Source: Eumeta japonica | Taxonomy: Eukaryota > Arthropoda > Insecta > Lepidoptera > Psychidae | Assembly: GCA_005406025.1 (NCBI GenBank) | Contig: BGZK01001330.1 | Coordinates: 106,063-170,062 of the forward strand | Direction: 5' to 3' | Length of the DNA stretch: 64,000 bases | Shown here: one piece after another, positions 50,410 to 62,689 of the stretch | How the letters are laid out: each line of letters begins with the position of its first letter | Position numbering within the stretch: position 1 is the first letter of the stretch | Program-made: the position numbers and the translations under genes | Notes under the pieces: model-generated | Databases searched by the model: none | What the model saw: the letters and a program-made list of their open reading frames with translations, nothing else | What the model was told of the DNA's origin: nothing

Positions 50410-53040
50410 CTGCACACGGACCTGCCGCAGGACATTCTACCTTCCTTTGTTTGGAGCGATCGGGTGAAATTACACGATTTTATATAAACAAACTGATTCA
50501 GTTAAATATATTAAATTATCTAATACTGATTGAACCGGCGTAGTTGTGAGCGTGACCAGGATCGGTTCACGTGGCGGGTGTGCCGCAGACCGGTGCATGC
50601 GGCGCCCGCTGTCGTCGCTGAGCGGCGCCCTGGCTTATCACCTCGCGCCCCACTCGCTGCTATGCGTTACTAATTAATATAGACAAAACAACGTAGTCCA
50701 TTTTACTGTAAACAACTGCAAAGAATGAACGTTAACGTACTCGTTCCTTACACGACCACGCGAGAGTCGATGTCCCGAATTCAGTTACTTATGTTAGAGT
50801 TGGTGATTGGTATTAGGCATATTTCTTAAAGGACATCCTAATATGAAATAAATGCAAACCAAGTTGGTGGCATATTAAACATGGAGCCACGAGGGATATA
50901 CAAGGATCGTAACACGAAGAGCTGAGTGCTCTTCCTACCCTTCCGGGAAAGAGGCGTAACTATATAAGAAAAATGTGGTAGCGTCGGGCGCGACTCTCGT
51001 CTTGTCTAGCGCCCCCTGCATTAGGGCTCCTCTCCAGCACGGGGCGTCTTCGTGCCAGCTAGCCCGACGGGTATTAGTAATTCTCATTTTCATCCGCACA
51101 TACTCTGGAAAAACACTCAATGCTTTTCTATTGTTTCATGTGATATTTTTATTTCTCTTTTATATGTAATCCGCGATCAAAGTGGTACCGATTTGATTTG
51201 AAGTTTCACGAATTAAATTAACGAATTTAAGTGGAATTCTTGAAATCTTCTTTTTTGATGTCTTTTTTTTAGCTTTCTCTTAGACCGATGACGATATTAA
51301 GCTTTAAGTTTTATTTGAGTGAACGATAATATTAGATGCCTTCATTGCAACTTTTAACGAGTTTAAAAGGCTCCGATTCGGGGAAAAAATGAAGGAAGCG
51401 TGTTTACGCATGTAAGTTATACTTTGCGCGAATAAGCAATACAAAACGCAATAAGTAAATCTTCAAAAATTAGAGTATTAACACTCAATATATGTTATGT
51501 TCACACACGTATTGATCACTTTATTGCATTTAACGTCCAACTGAATTAGAAGCCTATAATGTAAGGCCAGCCTTACATTATAGGCTTGAGTGTTAGGGGA
51601 TCATCATGAAACAGAGCACGAACAACACACTGTCATTTGTAAACTACTCGGGTAACTTCAGACCGATGTATGGTCACGGAGTCACATCAGCGTGCGCGAC
51701 TTCAGCTACGCCTTGAAAATACCCTCTGATCTGTTTAGCTGACCATAACAAGTATAACTTCAAAAAAAATTATTATTATTTACTTTCATCAAAAGCCCTG
51801 TCAATTATGTAATTAACCCAATTATTGAAAGAAGTACTATTATAAAATGAAAAAAAAATCCAATTAAAATTTAGACCACAGTATTTAGTGCTCTACGATT
51901 TTTTGTATTACCTTTAAATTGGGGGACGGTAACTATACAGCTTTTGGGACTGAATTAACATCAATCAGAATAAAATCAAGCGATACGCCTGTGGAATACA
52001 AATCCTCAACTACTGGATTAAAGACATGTTTGTTGATAAATAATTGATCATGATTGTATTTAATTACCTAAAAGGGAGATTAGAACCTAAATATTTATTG
52101 TTGCTAATGAAAGTAAGCAACTTTTCACCTACGAAGATGTCATATCCCCATGAAAAAAGTCGAAACACGCCGAACCAAGCTCAGTTGCCAAGGGAGTAAA
52201 CATTTAAATTATCGAAATAAGTTTTTATTTGCTAATTCATTTTGTATACATAACACGTTCGCGACTCACCGGTGGCAACTTTTAAACTATTTTACTCCGC
52301 CGGGTGACGGTTACGTGTGCATTTAAAATTTAACTCTAATTATTTGCCACGATTACCTCAGAGGAAGGACAATTAAATTAATCTGATGCAGTACTGGATC
52401 GTATTTGTTTGTTTACATTATTTTTGTCAGTTTTATAAAACATAGCTGACAGGACAAATATATAAAAAGAAAATAGCGTAACACTTTCAAAATGTCTCTG
52501 TAGAATTAATACTCATAAGTTTATCTGGCGATTAATTTCGCGAATACATAAAACATTCTATATGGTATCAAATTTCATAGTTTCACATTTACACTATCGC
52601 TCCTCTTACACTAAAAGTCAATGCAAACATAGAATGAACTAAAATGAAATGTAGCGCATTGCACAAAACTGCATAAGTTGTTGCAACAACGACATAATGC
52701 ACCGGAACCAAAAGTAGCGGTCACGCGCGGCTCGGCGCGGCGGAGCTGGTCCTTCGCGACACCTCGGGGGCGGCCGGTCGTGCACTCGACGAAATTCAAG
52801 TGGCTAGTGAGGAACTGTTAAAATGTAATTTGTGAACGCACAGTCCTGACCTTACAATACTGACTCCGTGATAACAAAGCACTATGTGCGTACACACATA
52901 CCATAAATGAATTAGAAATGGTGATAATGGGCTTTACATGTTCTAATTCAATGAATTTACCACGTAACGAGAAGGGATTAAATGCGAGTATTAATCGTGC
53001 AACAAAAGTTCCACAAAAAAAAACGTTAATATTGCAAAAA
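50410..53040. other. Non-coding DNA; GC patches at 50540-50655 and 52725-52790
   Basis: 50820-51000 contains a repeat-like segment (TGCAAACCAAGTTGGTGGCA) also seen at 55660, and a TATATAAG at 50961 that I do not call a promoter. No gene recognised. Confidence 0.45.
51550..51587. repeat. Perfect palindrome, 18-bp arms, 2-nt centre
   Basis: AAGCCTATAATGTAAGGC (51550-51567), CA, then its exact reverse complement (51570-51587). Confidence 0.95.
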
Positions 53041-53042
53041 TA

Positions 53043-53201
53043 TAACGCACGAAACACTGTTGCTCTGGATTGCCTGCGAATGATGCGAGTGCGTAGGTTT
53101 AACACCCCCGACCCTCCTTTCTTCTCCCCCCCGTATGTCAAAATTTTACGCCACTGTGACGTTTTCGTGCTAACTTCACAGCGGCAGAGCTTCGTGCGTT
53201 G
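53043..53201 (+). mobile_element. TA-flanked MITE, copy 2
   Basis: 159 bp, same orientation and architecture as 50248-50404: AACGCACGAAACACTGTTGC at the left, AGCGGCAGAGCTTCGTGCG at the right, TA flanks (53041-53042, 53202-53203). It diverges from copy 1 at roughly one base in five. Confidence 0.7.
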
Positions 53202-53282
53202 TAATGGAAAAGTATCAAATTTTATTTAGATAAGTATAAATGACTAGAAGTTTGTCTTACGCTCCATGTAATATAATTATTG

Positions 53283-53287
<5 letters not shown>

Positions 53288-53350
<63 letters not shown>
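53288..53350. repeat. (AT)n microsatellite
   Basis: About 31 uninterrupted AT units, the longest in the window. Confidence 0.95.
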
Positions 53351-53352
<2 letters not shown>

Positions 53353-53929
53353 TATCTATTTTAAATTAATTCGTTTTTTTTGGCCAAATTCAGAGATAAA
53401 TAGGGGATGGTATTTCATATACACATAATGCATTATCACTAAGCACCGTTCGACTGATAATCATGAAAATAGACATGTATTTGTACTTTTACACGGAGAT
53501 TTTTGGCTATCCGGTTTATTGTAACTCCCCACGTGGTGCTGCAGCATACCAACTTCCATGCAGTTCCACCGATCACCACGATAATTGGCATTTACTGTAT
53601 TTGAACAGGGAGAGTGTATTTACCGTTTTCATAACTGTAAAGTAAAAGAATTTTTTTACAATTTTTTTGTAAGAAATATCTTAAAAGTGATCATTTGAAA
53701 GGAATCTAGGTAAAAAGAATTTTTAAATGGTATGGAAAAATCAAACGGTACTAATATCAATCGCATTTCATTATTTTGTTGGAATTATTTATTTTGTTTC
53801 ATTATGTTGGTGGAAATTGACAATGAAAACGATATTTTTGGTTTTATGAATCGGTATCGATGTAGAGAGTGATCGGTAAGAGCATTCGCTACGTCTTCGT
53901 CGGTAGCAGAATCAATATTGCACATATGA
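53351..53929. other. AT-rich spacer, nothing recognised
   Basis: No family resemblance in the short frames present. Confidence 0.5.
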
Positions 53930-55305
53930 ACGAGAAATGGTATTGAAAGTCGAGATCGGGATCAAATTTGAGAGTGTGACTGAGGTCAAACTCGAGTGTG
54001 GGATCAAAATAAGCAACACAACTGGCACTGGATCAACTGAACGGACCAACAACTGAATAGGAACTGACCACATCAAGTGTGATCGCAATTGGAAACAGAA
54101 GCAGTACGGAGTCAACAAATCACTCAAGGGCCAATGCGTGCGCTTTTATAAGATCCCGGCTGAAATTCAAAATTTGCCATTTTATGAATTTAAACGTTTC
54201 GTTAAAAAAAGTTATGTGGCAAGGGCTATTATACCGTGTCTGCATATTTCAATGAAAAAATAACTCATGGGATGAACTGTTCGGGTATCAGGTTCCTTAA
54301 TGTTATTTCTAAGTATCGTACTAAATTACAATTATTCAATATTTTGTATCGATGAGTAAAAAAGAGCAAATCTTGAGTTTCTTGCTCATTCTTCTCATGG
54401 TGAATCAGCATTTGGAATAGGTAGTAATGTTAATGTCGAAAACAATCATTTACGACGCATTTCAAGTTTAATTTCTGTTACCTACGAAATAAAGCTATTT
54501 TTGATTTGATATCAAAATTTAAAACGACACCAGGATCGAGAATGATATCGGAATCCCTTAGGCCAAGACAAGAGCCAGAATTAAAAGCGGGACTGCGAAC
54601 GGAATTAAGATTGAAAGAAATTGACATCGTAAGCAGGACCGGCATCAGCACGAGAACGGGATAGCAATCGGGATCCAGATTTCGAATAAGCCCATATACA
54701 AGACGAAGGAAATCATTTTACGTCCAGTGGGCAGAGCCGCGGGTAAAAGATATGTGTATATTTATTGTTAATGTGAAAGCAGTTTGTTTAGATATTTGTC
54801 CTAGAATGACGGTCAAACCGCTGAACCTATTGTAATTTAAATTTTGCATAGAGATAGATTATATTCTGCAATAAGATATTTCTGTACGAATACCAGAGAA
54901 ATAGTAATTGGAAACATTGGAAACTTTCACACATAGAAAGCTATAGTATCCTCGAATAATGTAGTCTATATTTTATTTTGATATACTAATATTTGGTTCC
55001 GGATGCATGCAAATTAGAACCGTGAATAACGGGAATTCGAATTAAAAGCCAAACCACGATCATACTTGAGAGTGGGACCGGTATCAAAATTGAAAACGGG
55101 ATCGGGGTCGAAACCGAGCGTAGAATCGAGAACAGAATCTAGAGCTAGATTGGGATGGGAAACAGAATCGAGAGCCGGACTAGAATCGGAATCGCAAGCG
55201 GAACCGGGACTGAAAACAGGACCAATGTCGAAATCGAGTGTGGACCGAAACCAGAACCCAAAATCGTAATCAGGACCGGAATTGCGATTCAGAACAAGAT
55301 CGATC
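53930..55305. repeat. Degenerate purine-rich (GGATCGAGA) repeat region
   Basis: Blocks at 53935-54115, 54525-54670 and 55010-55305 consist of loosely repeated GGGATCGGGGTCGAAACCGA, GGAATCGAGAACAG and AGAGCCGGACTAGAATCGG units. The long frames through it (such as 55014-55346, minus) are simple-repeat translations. The region is interrupted by the 54117-54516 LINE and by 54675-55005, which holds a CGAAG...CCGCGGGTAAAAG stretch like the ends of common lepidopteran repeats. Confidence 0.6.
54117..54516 (+). mobile_element. 5'-truncated LINE (CR1/Jockey-like), plus strand
   Basis: A decayed frame gives KIPAEIQNLPFYEFKRFVKK, then an ARA...VSAYFNEK-like end. The 3' UTR shares TTGAATAATTG-complement and CTACGAAATAAAGCTATTTT with 23498-23745 and ends TTTGATTTGAT at 54516. 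It sits inside the purine-rich tract, so it inserted after that tract existed. Confidence 0.75.
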
Positions 55306-55834
55306 AAGCCAAAAGATGAAGGAACATTGTATGTGGCTATGTGCATGTAAACGGAGTTGCAGGTGGAAGCTAGTACAAATATGGTAATGTAATGTCCATG
55401 TGAACGACACTGCAGGTGAAAGCTAGTATAAATAATGTATGTTTGTGCAAAATATGCCTTTAACAGGAATAACGGTCAGTAAAATAAAAGAGCATGATAA
55501 GTTATTCAAATCTGTCAAGGATCTGTATTTTCGTCAATTTCATACTTATTATTTATTGTAACATTTGTTTTCTCCGTCACACTATTGAGACTTACGTATG
55601 AACAAGATAGTTTTATGTGTGTGATACACAGGTCGACAAGGATCGCCCTAGAAAACCCTATGCAAACCAAATTGGGGGCATATCAAAAAGAAACTGGCCA
55701 AAAGCATGTGGAACCATGCTCAATGTAGTCAGTTATTACACTTTTTTTCGCGTTTCCCGTATGTAATAAATATAAGCACTTTAGGCGCATATAACTAGAG
55801 AAACAAATAGGTATGCTGATTAGTACTCTTACAT
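55306..55834. other. Non-coding DNA with short repeat pieces
   Basis: GGTGAAAGCTAGTATAAAT and GGTGGAAGCTAGTACAAAT are a two-copy motif (55363, 55415) typical of repeat ends. No gene recognised. Confidence 0.45.
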
Positions 55835-56415
55835 CAGTGTAAACTAAAAAGCACCAGTAAAAGAGCGTATCTTCATGGCATTTATGTCTTTTAATTTAGA
55901 AGCGCAGTTTTTCGATAATAACTCAAAAATGGTATATTCGATCTGTTCAAAATAATTTTCGTTGAAAGTATTTATGAACATTAACCTTTGTGAATTTTTT
56001 CATATTTTTTGGACATATGGATTAAAAAATAAAGAAGGGGGCACAATTTATGCCATTTTTGAAGCGATTATTTCCAAAAATATTTACTTATTCAAAAAAA
56101 ATTGTTCAGAAACCTAAGTGTTTTTAAAAGAATTATCGAAATATATGCCACACGTTGATGTTCGCTGAAAAAAATTTTTTTTCAGCTACTCTTACATGTG
56201 TGGACCCCCCCCCCCCTACTTATTTATTTTTGTTATTTAACTACTAAACTAAATAACGGCTGATATAAGACATCTATACTATAAATTTCATCAATATACA
56301 TCTGGTAGTTTTGATTCACTCTGGGAGTGAAATGCCTGTGACATACGAACGAACGGACGGACGGACGGACATGACGAAACTATAAGGGTTCCGTTTTTGC
56401 TATTTTGGCTTGGAA
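55835..56415 (+). repeat. Dispersed repeat, pair with 38400-38975
   Basis: AAAAGAGCGTATCTTCATGG at 55858, a GGGGGCACAATTTATGCC block at 56037 and a CGGACGGACGGACGGACATG run ending GGGTTCCGTTTTTGC at 56398. It contains a C11-13 homopolymer at about 56206. Confidence 0.65.
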
Positions 56416-56617
56416 GCCTAAAAACGGCCAAATTTCAGACACCCAAAACTAACGAATCTGCATGAAAAGATTGATAGGTAAAGCAAGAGAGATGTGTAAA
56501 AATCATACCATGTGGAAATTTGTAGTCTCTGCCTTCTGGGAAATGAACGTGAGTTTATAAAAAAAACAGATTGTTTTAAATTTTGTTGCATATGAAGGCC
56601 GCTATGTGGCCACATTA

Positions 56618-56871
56618 GAGTGGTGCAAGAAATCCGACTTTTTTCCAGAGTCTCTTATAGAAACAATTAATTTCTAATAAGAATTTAAATATTGATTTAT
56701 CATGTTTTAAAAGCCCTCTCCCAATATTACACTCAAAAAAAATTTTATAGTCACGCAATTTTTTTAATAATTTAAAAAACGTAATTTTCAAATTTCTACG
56801 CTCGTTATGGTAAAATTTAAAATTAACATATTCGGAAAAAAAATTGTCGCCATTTTTTTACGCCACCACTC
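56618..56871. mobile_element. Possible small MITE with 13-bp inverted ends
   Basis: CATTAGAGTGGTG (56613-56625) and its exact reverse complement (56864-56876) bound about 264 bases of very AT-rich, non-coding DNA. Read as TA target duplications (56616-56617, 56872-56873) the element is 254 bp. Only one copy is seen in the window. Confidence 0.45.
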
Positions 56872-56876
56872 TAATG

Positions 56877-58150
56877 CACGTTACATACTTCGGTAAACAA
56901 AAAAAAAGCAGGGACAAAAGTTAAGCAATAACAATTTAAGTGTAATTTTTTTAAAGTATATATGATTAAAATTGTGACTACAATAATTGATGTTTTATTT
57001 CAAAACAAATAGTCTGGTCGAGAAGTGAGTTTTCTGCGAAAAATTGTTAGCACAATTTTAAAAATATGGGGTTTGATTTTTTGGATTCCGAATTTTATTT
57101 TGAAAGGGAAATTTTGGAATTTTTTTGCTATTAAAAATTGCAATTGTTATTAACAAAAAACGAAGAGAGAAAAAGGTGGTCTCTGTTTTTTAGCAGTAAC
57201 TTCAAAAATATTATAAAAAAGCTCCATTTTGAAAAAACATTCTGAAAGAGGAGAAAAGTTCATGAAAAAAGTCTCGACTCCCGAAATTGTAACTCTATTA
57301 TTTATAATTTTAATTTAACGTTGAAAATAGCGTTCCGCGCGGCAGTTTCAACGTTGTCGCGTCGCCGCCAAACAAACTAAGCGTCACAAAATATTTTTTT
57401 CATAATACTACCAATTACCTTTACTATCAATTTAAAAATTTGAATAAATTATAGTATCATTTAGACACTTGAAGGAATACAATCCAGTTTACAAAAAATC
57501 TTTAACTTGATTTTTGTTTAAGTTATTCAATTGTTAATTAAGTAATTTTTCATGAACTTAAGCTAACATAAAATCTGTCGCAAAAGTTTAAATAATGTAG
57601 CTAAAAATCTTTTTCCTCTTGAAGCCTATTCTGATAACTCAATAAACAAGATTCCGGTATAAAGATTAATTAAAGTTTTTTTATTTTTTTTATAATGATT
57701 TTTCGAAGTTAACAAAGAATGAAAAATCCGGAAAATTTCTGATTATTATGTCTAAGACCGTATAATCAATAGTTAAGAAGTTATAACAATTTATAAGTTA
57801 ATAAAATCGGTGACCGCTTCCATGGTGATGTAGTGAAATATTTAAAAATGCCAAAATGCCCTTTTAATTTATACTACTTTAAGATACTATATGGTACTTT
57901 AATGAGTATAAATTATTTTGTATTACATCTTAACAATTCTCTCTATTTATCTTCCACCTATGTGTATATTAAATTAGCCCAAAATGCATTTTCGTTATTT
58001 TCCCCAATAACAATATATCATAACAGTTAATTCATCACAACTACAAGGTTAAAAACTGGCAGACAGGTATAAACTGGCAGTTAGCTATGGCTTGTGAAAG
58101 GAACCTAATAAATGTTTTAAACACCTGAAAAAATGCTCTTAGTTGGGTGG
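56877..58150. other. Very AT-rich DNA, nothing recognised
   Basis: A small GC patch at 57320-57370 carries a 10-bp inverted repeat AACGTTGAAA/TTTCAACGTT. No gene. Confidence 0.5.
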
Positions 58151-58153
58151 AAT

Positions 58154-58224
58154 AGATATATATATATATAGACATACTCACGCACACGCGAACGCACACA
58201 CACAAGCGCGCACGCGCACACACA
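58154..58224. repeat. (AT)n plus (CA/CG)n microsatellite
   Basis: A short AT run followed by ACGCACACGCGAACGCACAC-type units. Confidence 0.9.
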
Positions 58225-58351
58225 TCCCAACGTTTGCAATTTCTTTCACAGATTTCAAAACAATTTGTAAAGTATATATCTCTTGCCCTCCGAAATCCGA
58301 CCTGTTGTTTGTGTGATCGTCGCTGTCGCAGATCGAAAATTTAGATAATGA

Positions 58352-58759
58352 AGACGCTTGCCTGCAACATGCATTAACATGCAGCATGCAACCCACCGCT
58401 GACCCTCGAATCTGCCTCTCCACTACGAACTTCTATCCAAATGATTGCATGACAGCGGCCCGCTTAACGAGGTTGTGTCGGTTGTTTTAACGCTCCTTGC
58501 ACCCTGGTGGATGTGACTGTCGGCACTTTCCTGAGGATGTGCCTGGTTTGCATGAATCGTACGTAGAATTAACAATTTAACAGTTAGCGGAAAAAGATAA
58601 TTATAAAAATAAATAACACTTGCTTAGGTGTTCGATATCTGTCAATCCTCTGGAATCAATATTTAATCATTTGGATAGAGATTCGTAGTAGAGAGGCAGA
58701 TTCGAGGGTCAGCGGTGGGTTGCATGCTGCATGTTAATGCATGTTGCAGGCAAGCGTCT
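58352..58759. mobile_element. Foldback element with ~94-bp inverted arms
   Basis: 58352-58445 and 58666-58759 are inverted copies, starting AGACGCTTGCCTGCAACATG and including GCAGCATGCAACCC, the GCTGACCCTCGAATCTGCCTC stretch and TCTATCCAAATGATT. Only a few differences separate the arms. The 220-base centre is non-coding. No convincing target duplication was seen at the outer ends. Confidence 0.75.
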
Positions 58760-60770
58760 ACTATGGATTTCCGCGAATTAACACCTCACACAATACAATT
58801 AGACAATGAAATCGTTAAAAACTCGAGACTGCAGCGCCTCAGCGCCGCCGCACAGCTGAGCTAACTCAGCAGAAATCTATCATATCTAAAAATAAATAGC
58901 TACTTATTCCGGGCAACAAAAGGGAGACCGTACGCGGCGCTGCTCGATATAATGAACGGTCATTAGCGAGCGCGCTTCAACAAATCGGGGCCAATAAGCG
59001 CGACCAATTGTACGATCACTGCGCACCAGAAGCGCGGAACTTCGTCAAGAATTGTAACCGTGGTGACTAAGGACGCGCACGGTGCAGTCTACAGTCGCCG
59101 CATCGATTCTGTGTCTGCACTTACATTACATGCTGGAACATCACTATGTCCACATCTGTGATTTTGATAAAATGGATATGTACACCATAAAGAAAAAAAA
59201 TTGGGAAACCCTTTCTCGATGAAAAGACTTCAAACAAAATTCTAATTATAAAATGATATGGCATACAGAAATAAGGTAGGAATTAAAAACTTACTTTAAG
59301 AAAATAAACTTTGTATTTAATTTATTTAACGTTGTTAATAGGGAAAACATTAAATGAAAGAGAATTTCAAGTCTCATGTTATGACTAATGATTCCCTTAA
59401 TTCATATAACAATCTGCCAATTACTGATGACCAATCATGTGCTGAAAATTATCATTGAACTGACTGAGTAATAAGTGAACACTAATCAGTATGGCCATCA
59501 GGTAGGCCAGAGCGTTGTGGCCTCTCTGAATCAGTCGACCTTCACATCTTCAAGGCCTTATGTCAATTGGCTAATCCATGTTTTTTCTACAATTTTTATT
59601 TAATAAAGTGGTTGACTAACCATTTGTCAGTGAAACTACTTTTATTTTTCTTAAACGTAACAATCAGATTTGTTTTGTTTTTAAACTTTATTAGCAATAT
59701 TTGAAAGTTGTTTAACATTTCATTACCAAGATATGCCATTTCATTGTGGAGCATTACCTGATATTATGATAACAGGTATAATGTATTCAACGGCTTCCAC
59801 TATTTTAATTTTTCTATGAAGAATTATGTCCAAGTATTGAAATTTTAGACTATTCAAAGTAAAAAACATTTTTATTATAAATCTTATAAACATAGTATAC
59901 ATATACAATTAATCAATTGTAGGTTTTACTTTAAATCTTTATTTTCTTTTTTATTAGCCAGTGTAATGGATGTACATCGTTTTCTCAATTTGTCATGCAA
60001 ATTAATTGTGTTTATCTGATTTATGATAATATGATAACATACCTTATAGACAACAAATATTACATACTGCCTTCATATTCTAAAACTATATTCACATAAT
60101 GTATGAACTTCGCAATATATATCACAGTTCTACATTGCATATTCTAAGAACGTTCCTGGACTAAGCCATCCCTTAGGTTCTCTGGGTTAATGATTAACTA
60201 ACCTGTCTGAAGATGAACAAAATCATTAATTGAATGTGAATGTCCTTCATCTTATGAAATATAAAATATTAAATCAATTTATTGTGCTTCTAATTTGTAT
60301 AAAAATATAGATTTGTTCATCAACACATTCATATTTTTAACATAACCTTGTGCATTTAATTGTATATTTTAGAATGCTTATGAACATGTAAGCATTCTAA
60401 AATATAATCAAAAACTTTTCGATATTGACTTAAAAGTATGGTTAACATGTTAATCACAAAGAAATTCTTCTTACTTTTTTCATACATTTATGTTCAATAT
60501 TCATTTTTTAAGTATCCTATTATGCATAAATAAATTATTTGTTCTTGTGTTTGGAAAAATTTCTTTATTGCATAGTTGGATTAAAATTCACTGTCTATAT
60601 TTACAAGGACAACGGCTGCAGACTATGGTTAGTATCTCCTATCGTTCTTGAAAAAAGTCATTAAGATGGACAGTCCAAGTAGCAACAACGATACACAATA
60701 GGGGTATTGGTGAATCAACAATGCCTGTAGTAATCGCCAAAAGAAAACAATGACTCTTAGCTCTCGAATT
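58760..60770. other. GC island at 58820-59110, then AT-rich DNA
   Basis: The island has no recognised exon. 59115-60770 is AT-rich and holds the perfect inverted repeat at 60363-60406, listed separately. Confidence 0.5.
60363..60406. repeat. Perfect inverted repeat, 18-bp arms, 8-nt loop
   Basis: TATATTTTAGAATGCTTA (60363-60380) and its exact reverse complement (60389-60406), loop TGAACATG. Confidence 0.95.
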
Positions 60771-60771
60771 C

Positions 60772-60772
<1 letters not shown>

Positions 60773-60821
<49 letters not shown>

Positions 60822-60950
60822 CTTCAAGGACAGTTTTTGATAGATCGCATGCTTCAGGGACATCTGTATACTTTGGGGACTGTCCCAAAGTATGTTTATA
60901 TCAAACGCATACTTTGAGCCCATTCTATGTAACGCATGCTTTGAGACAAC
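60773..60950. repeat. (AT)n plus CATRCTTTGGGGAC-type degenerate array
   Basis: The (AT)n run 60773-60813 is followed by ATACTTCAAGGACAG, GCATGCTTCAGGGACAT, GTATACTTTGGGGACTGT, GCATACTTTGAGCCC and GCATGCTTTGAGACAAC, plus one inverted unit (CCCAAAGTAT at 60884-60893) that pairs with ATACTTTGGG (60868-60877). Confidence 0.7.
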
Positions 60951-61359
60951 TGGTCAAGCGTGAACATTTCAAGGGTTCAGTGCCATTTCGCACTTTTCTG
61001 GGTAACAACTAGATAAGTTTCTTAATAATTGTTATTATTTGATTAATTTTAGTAGAATGAATTTCAATATTGACTCCAAACTACTCCGACTTTGCCTGAA
61101 TGAAAATAATTTTCTTGTTTATATTTCAGTATTTTATGATTGTTTTTATATTGCTATATTGAAAATAATAATTATTAAAACTATAATATTAAAATAAAAT
61201 GTATGTTTTGGGGTTTGCTTCTATTTTGTGAGTTTATATTTATAACGTCAAAAAATGTTATGGTATATTTATTTTTAAGTTTTGCCTTTATAATAATTGT
61301 TTTTTTCCTATTTATTTTCTTTGGCTGTTCTCCATTTTACGACTAATTACTATAAATCC
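60951..61359. other. AT-rich spacer, nothing recognised
   Basis: About 75 percent AT with no recognisable content. Confidence 0.5.
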
Positions 61360-62145
61360 TGTAGCGTCGGTCTGTATGTCTTATTATAATGAACAGTTTG
61401 ACCGATTGTGAAAATTGTTATACAGTAATCTGTCTATTTGTGTACCTTTATGTTTTTTATTACCTGAACATGTGATTGCGTAAATGATAGAATACTGTTA
61501 GTTTGTCTGTCTGTCTGTATCTCGGTTTACCTGTATGTTTTGTTATAACTTAAAATGATTCGACCAATCTGTGTAGATAATTAATGTACAGTCTGAACAT
61601 ATGATTGCAATATAAGCTACTGTCTCAGTCCGTCTGTCTGTATCATCTTTTATGAATTGAAAGATTTAATCGATCTTATTGAAAATCGCTTACCGTTAGA
61701 ACATGGATCGCAAATGATAGGCTACTGTTTGTCTATTCGTCTATCTATAATTATATATGTTTTTTATAACTTAAGAATGTGACTGACTTAATAAAATAGG
61801 TCTGGAAAAAACATGTGCTTGCATAAATGATAGATTACTGTGTGTCTGTGTTTTGGCAGTCTGTGTATATGTTCTTTTATAATTTAAGCAGTGACCAATA
61901 TCGATAAAAAAAATTAGTATAGAGTCAAAACATGTGATTGTGCAAATTATAGGCTACTCTCTGTCTGTCTCTCTGTGTGTTATTTTATAACTTAGAACCG
62001 TTCCATCTATTGAATTAAAATTGGTGATCAATTAGAATATGTTAGTGTACTGTCTGTCTGTCTACCTGTGCGTATTATGTTCTTTGTTAACTTAATCGAT
62101 CGTAATAAAATTAGTTACATTCAGAACAACCTGTGATTGCCAACA
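61360..62145 (+). repeat. Degenerate minisatellite, about 7 units of ~110 bp
   Basis: Each unit has a TCTGTCTGTCTGTAT start, TTTTATAACTTAA, a GACCGAT...TGAAAATTG middle, GAACATGTGATTGC and AAATGATAGGCTACTG. The ACATG landmark recurs at about 61469, 61598, 61701, 61811, 61930, 62038 and 62126, giving spacings of 88-129 bases. The units have diverged widely. Confidence 0.75.
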
Positions 62146-62689
62146 CCTGTGTTATTTCCACACCATATGAGAGAACAATGAAAAAACAATCATTATTTTT
62201 GGTTCTTTAGTAGCAATATTCATTATTAGTATTTATATTTAGTTTTATGTAGTTGCATGTGTCTATGTGCGCTAATTTGCTTTGCATTAGAGTTAAGGGG
62301 TTAAATTTTGTATGAAACTTTATTAGAGCAAATTGGAACTTTAAAAGTCATGAGATGCATATTTTATAATTAGATGGGAGGGAACAGGATTGTGTATTAC
62401 TAGCATACGTATCTGACGTTGTTTGCGTATTTTTCCTGTTGAACGAATTATCAACGGATACTAAATACTTACTTCATTAATAGAAACTCTTTGAATGTAA
62501 TAGACCATTAACACTGCTTTATGGTGAAACCGAAGTCTATTAATAAGCTAATATATCATATAATGAGAACAAATATACTAGGAACCGATTTCAATAGTAA
62601 AACAAAACTTATGAGTTGATAGATATATATTTTGATAAGCTTTTTTATTAACTTGTAATAGTTATATGAATATATGTTATCGGTTCCAA

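Noticed and set aside
50961..50968. TATATAAG as a promoter
   Set aside because: It lies in a repeat-like segment (also GGGAAAGAGGCG, TGCAAACCAAGTTGG) and has no downstream gene.
55014..55346. 110-codon minus-strand frame rich in S, D, P, N
   Set aside because: It is the translation of the degenerate purine repeat, not a gene.
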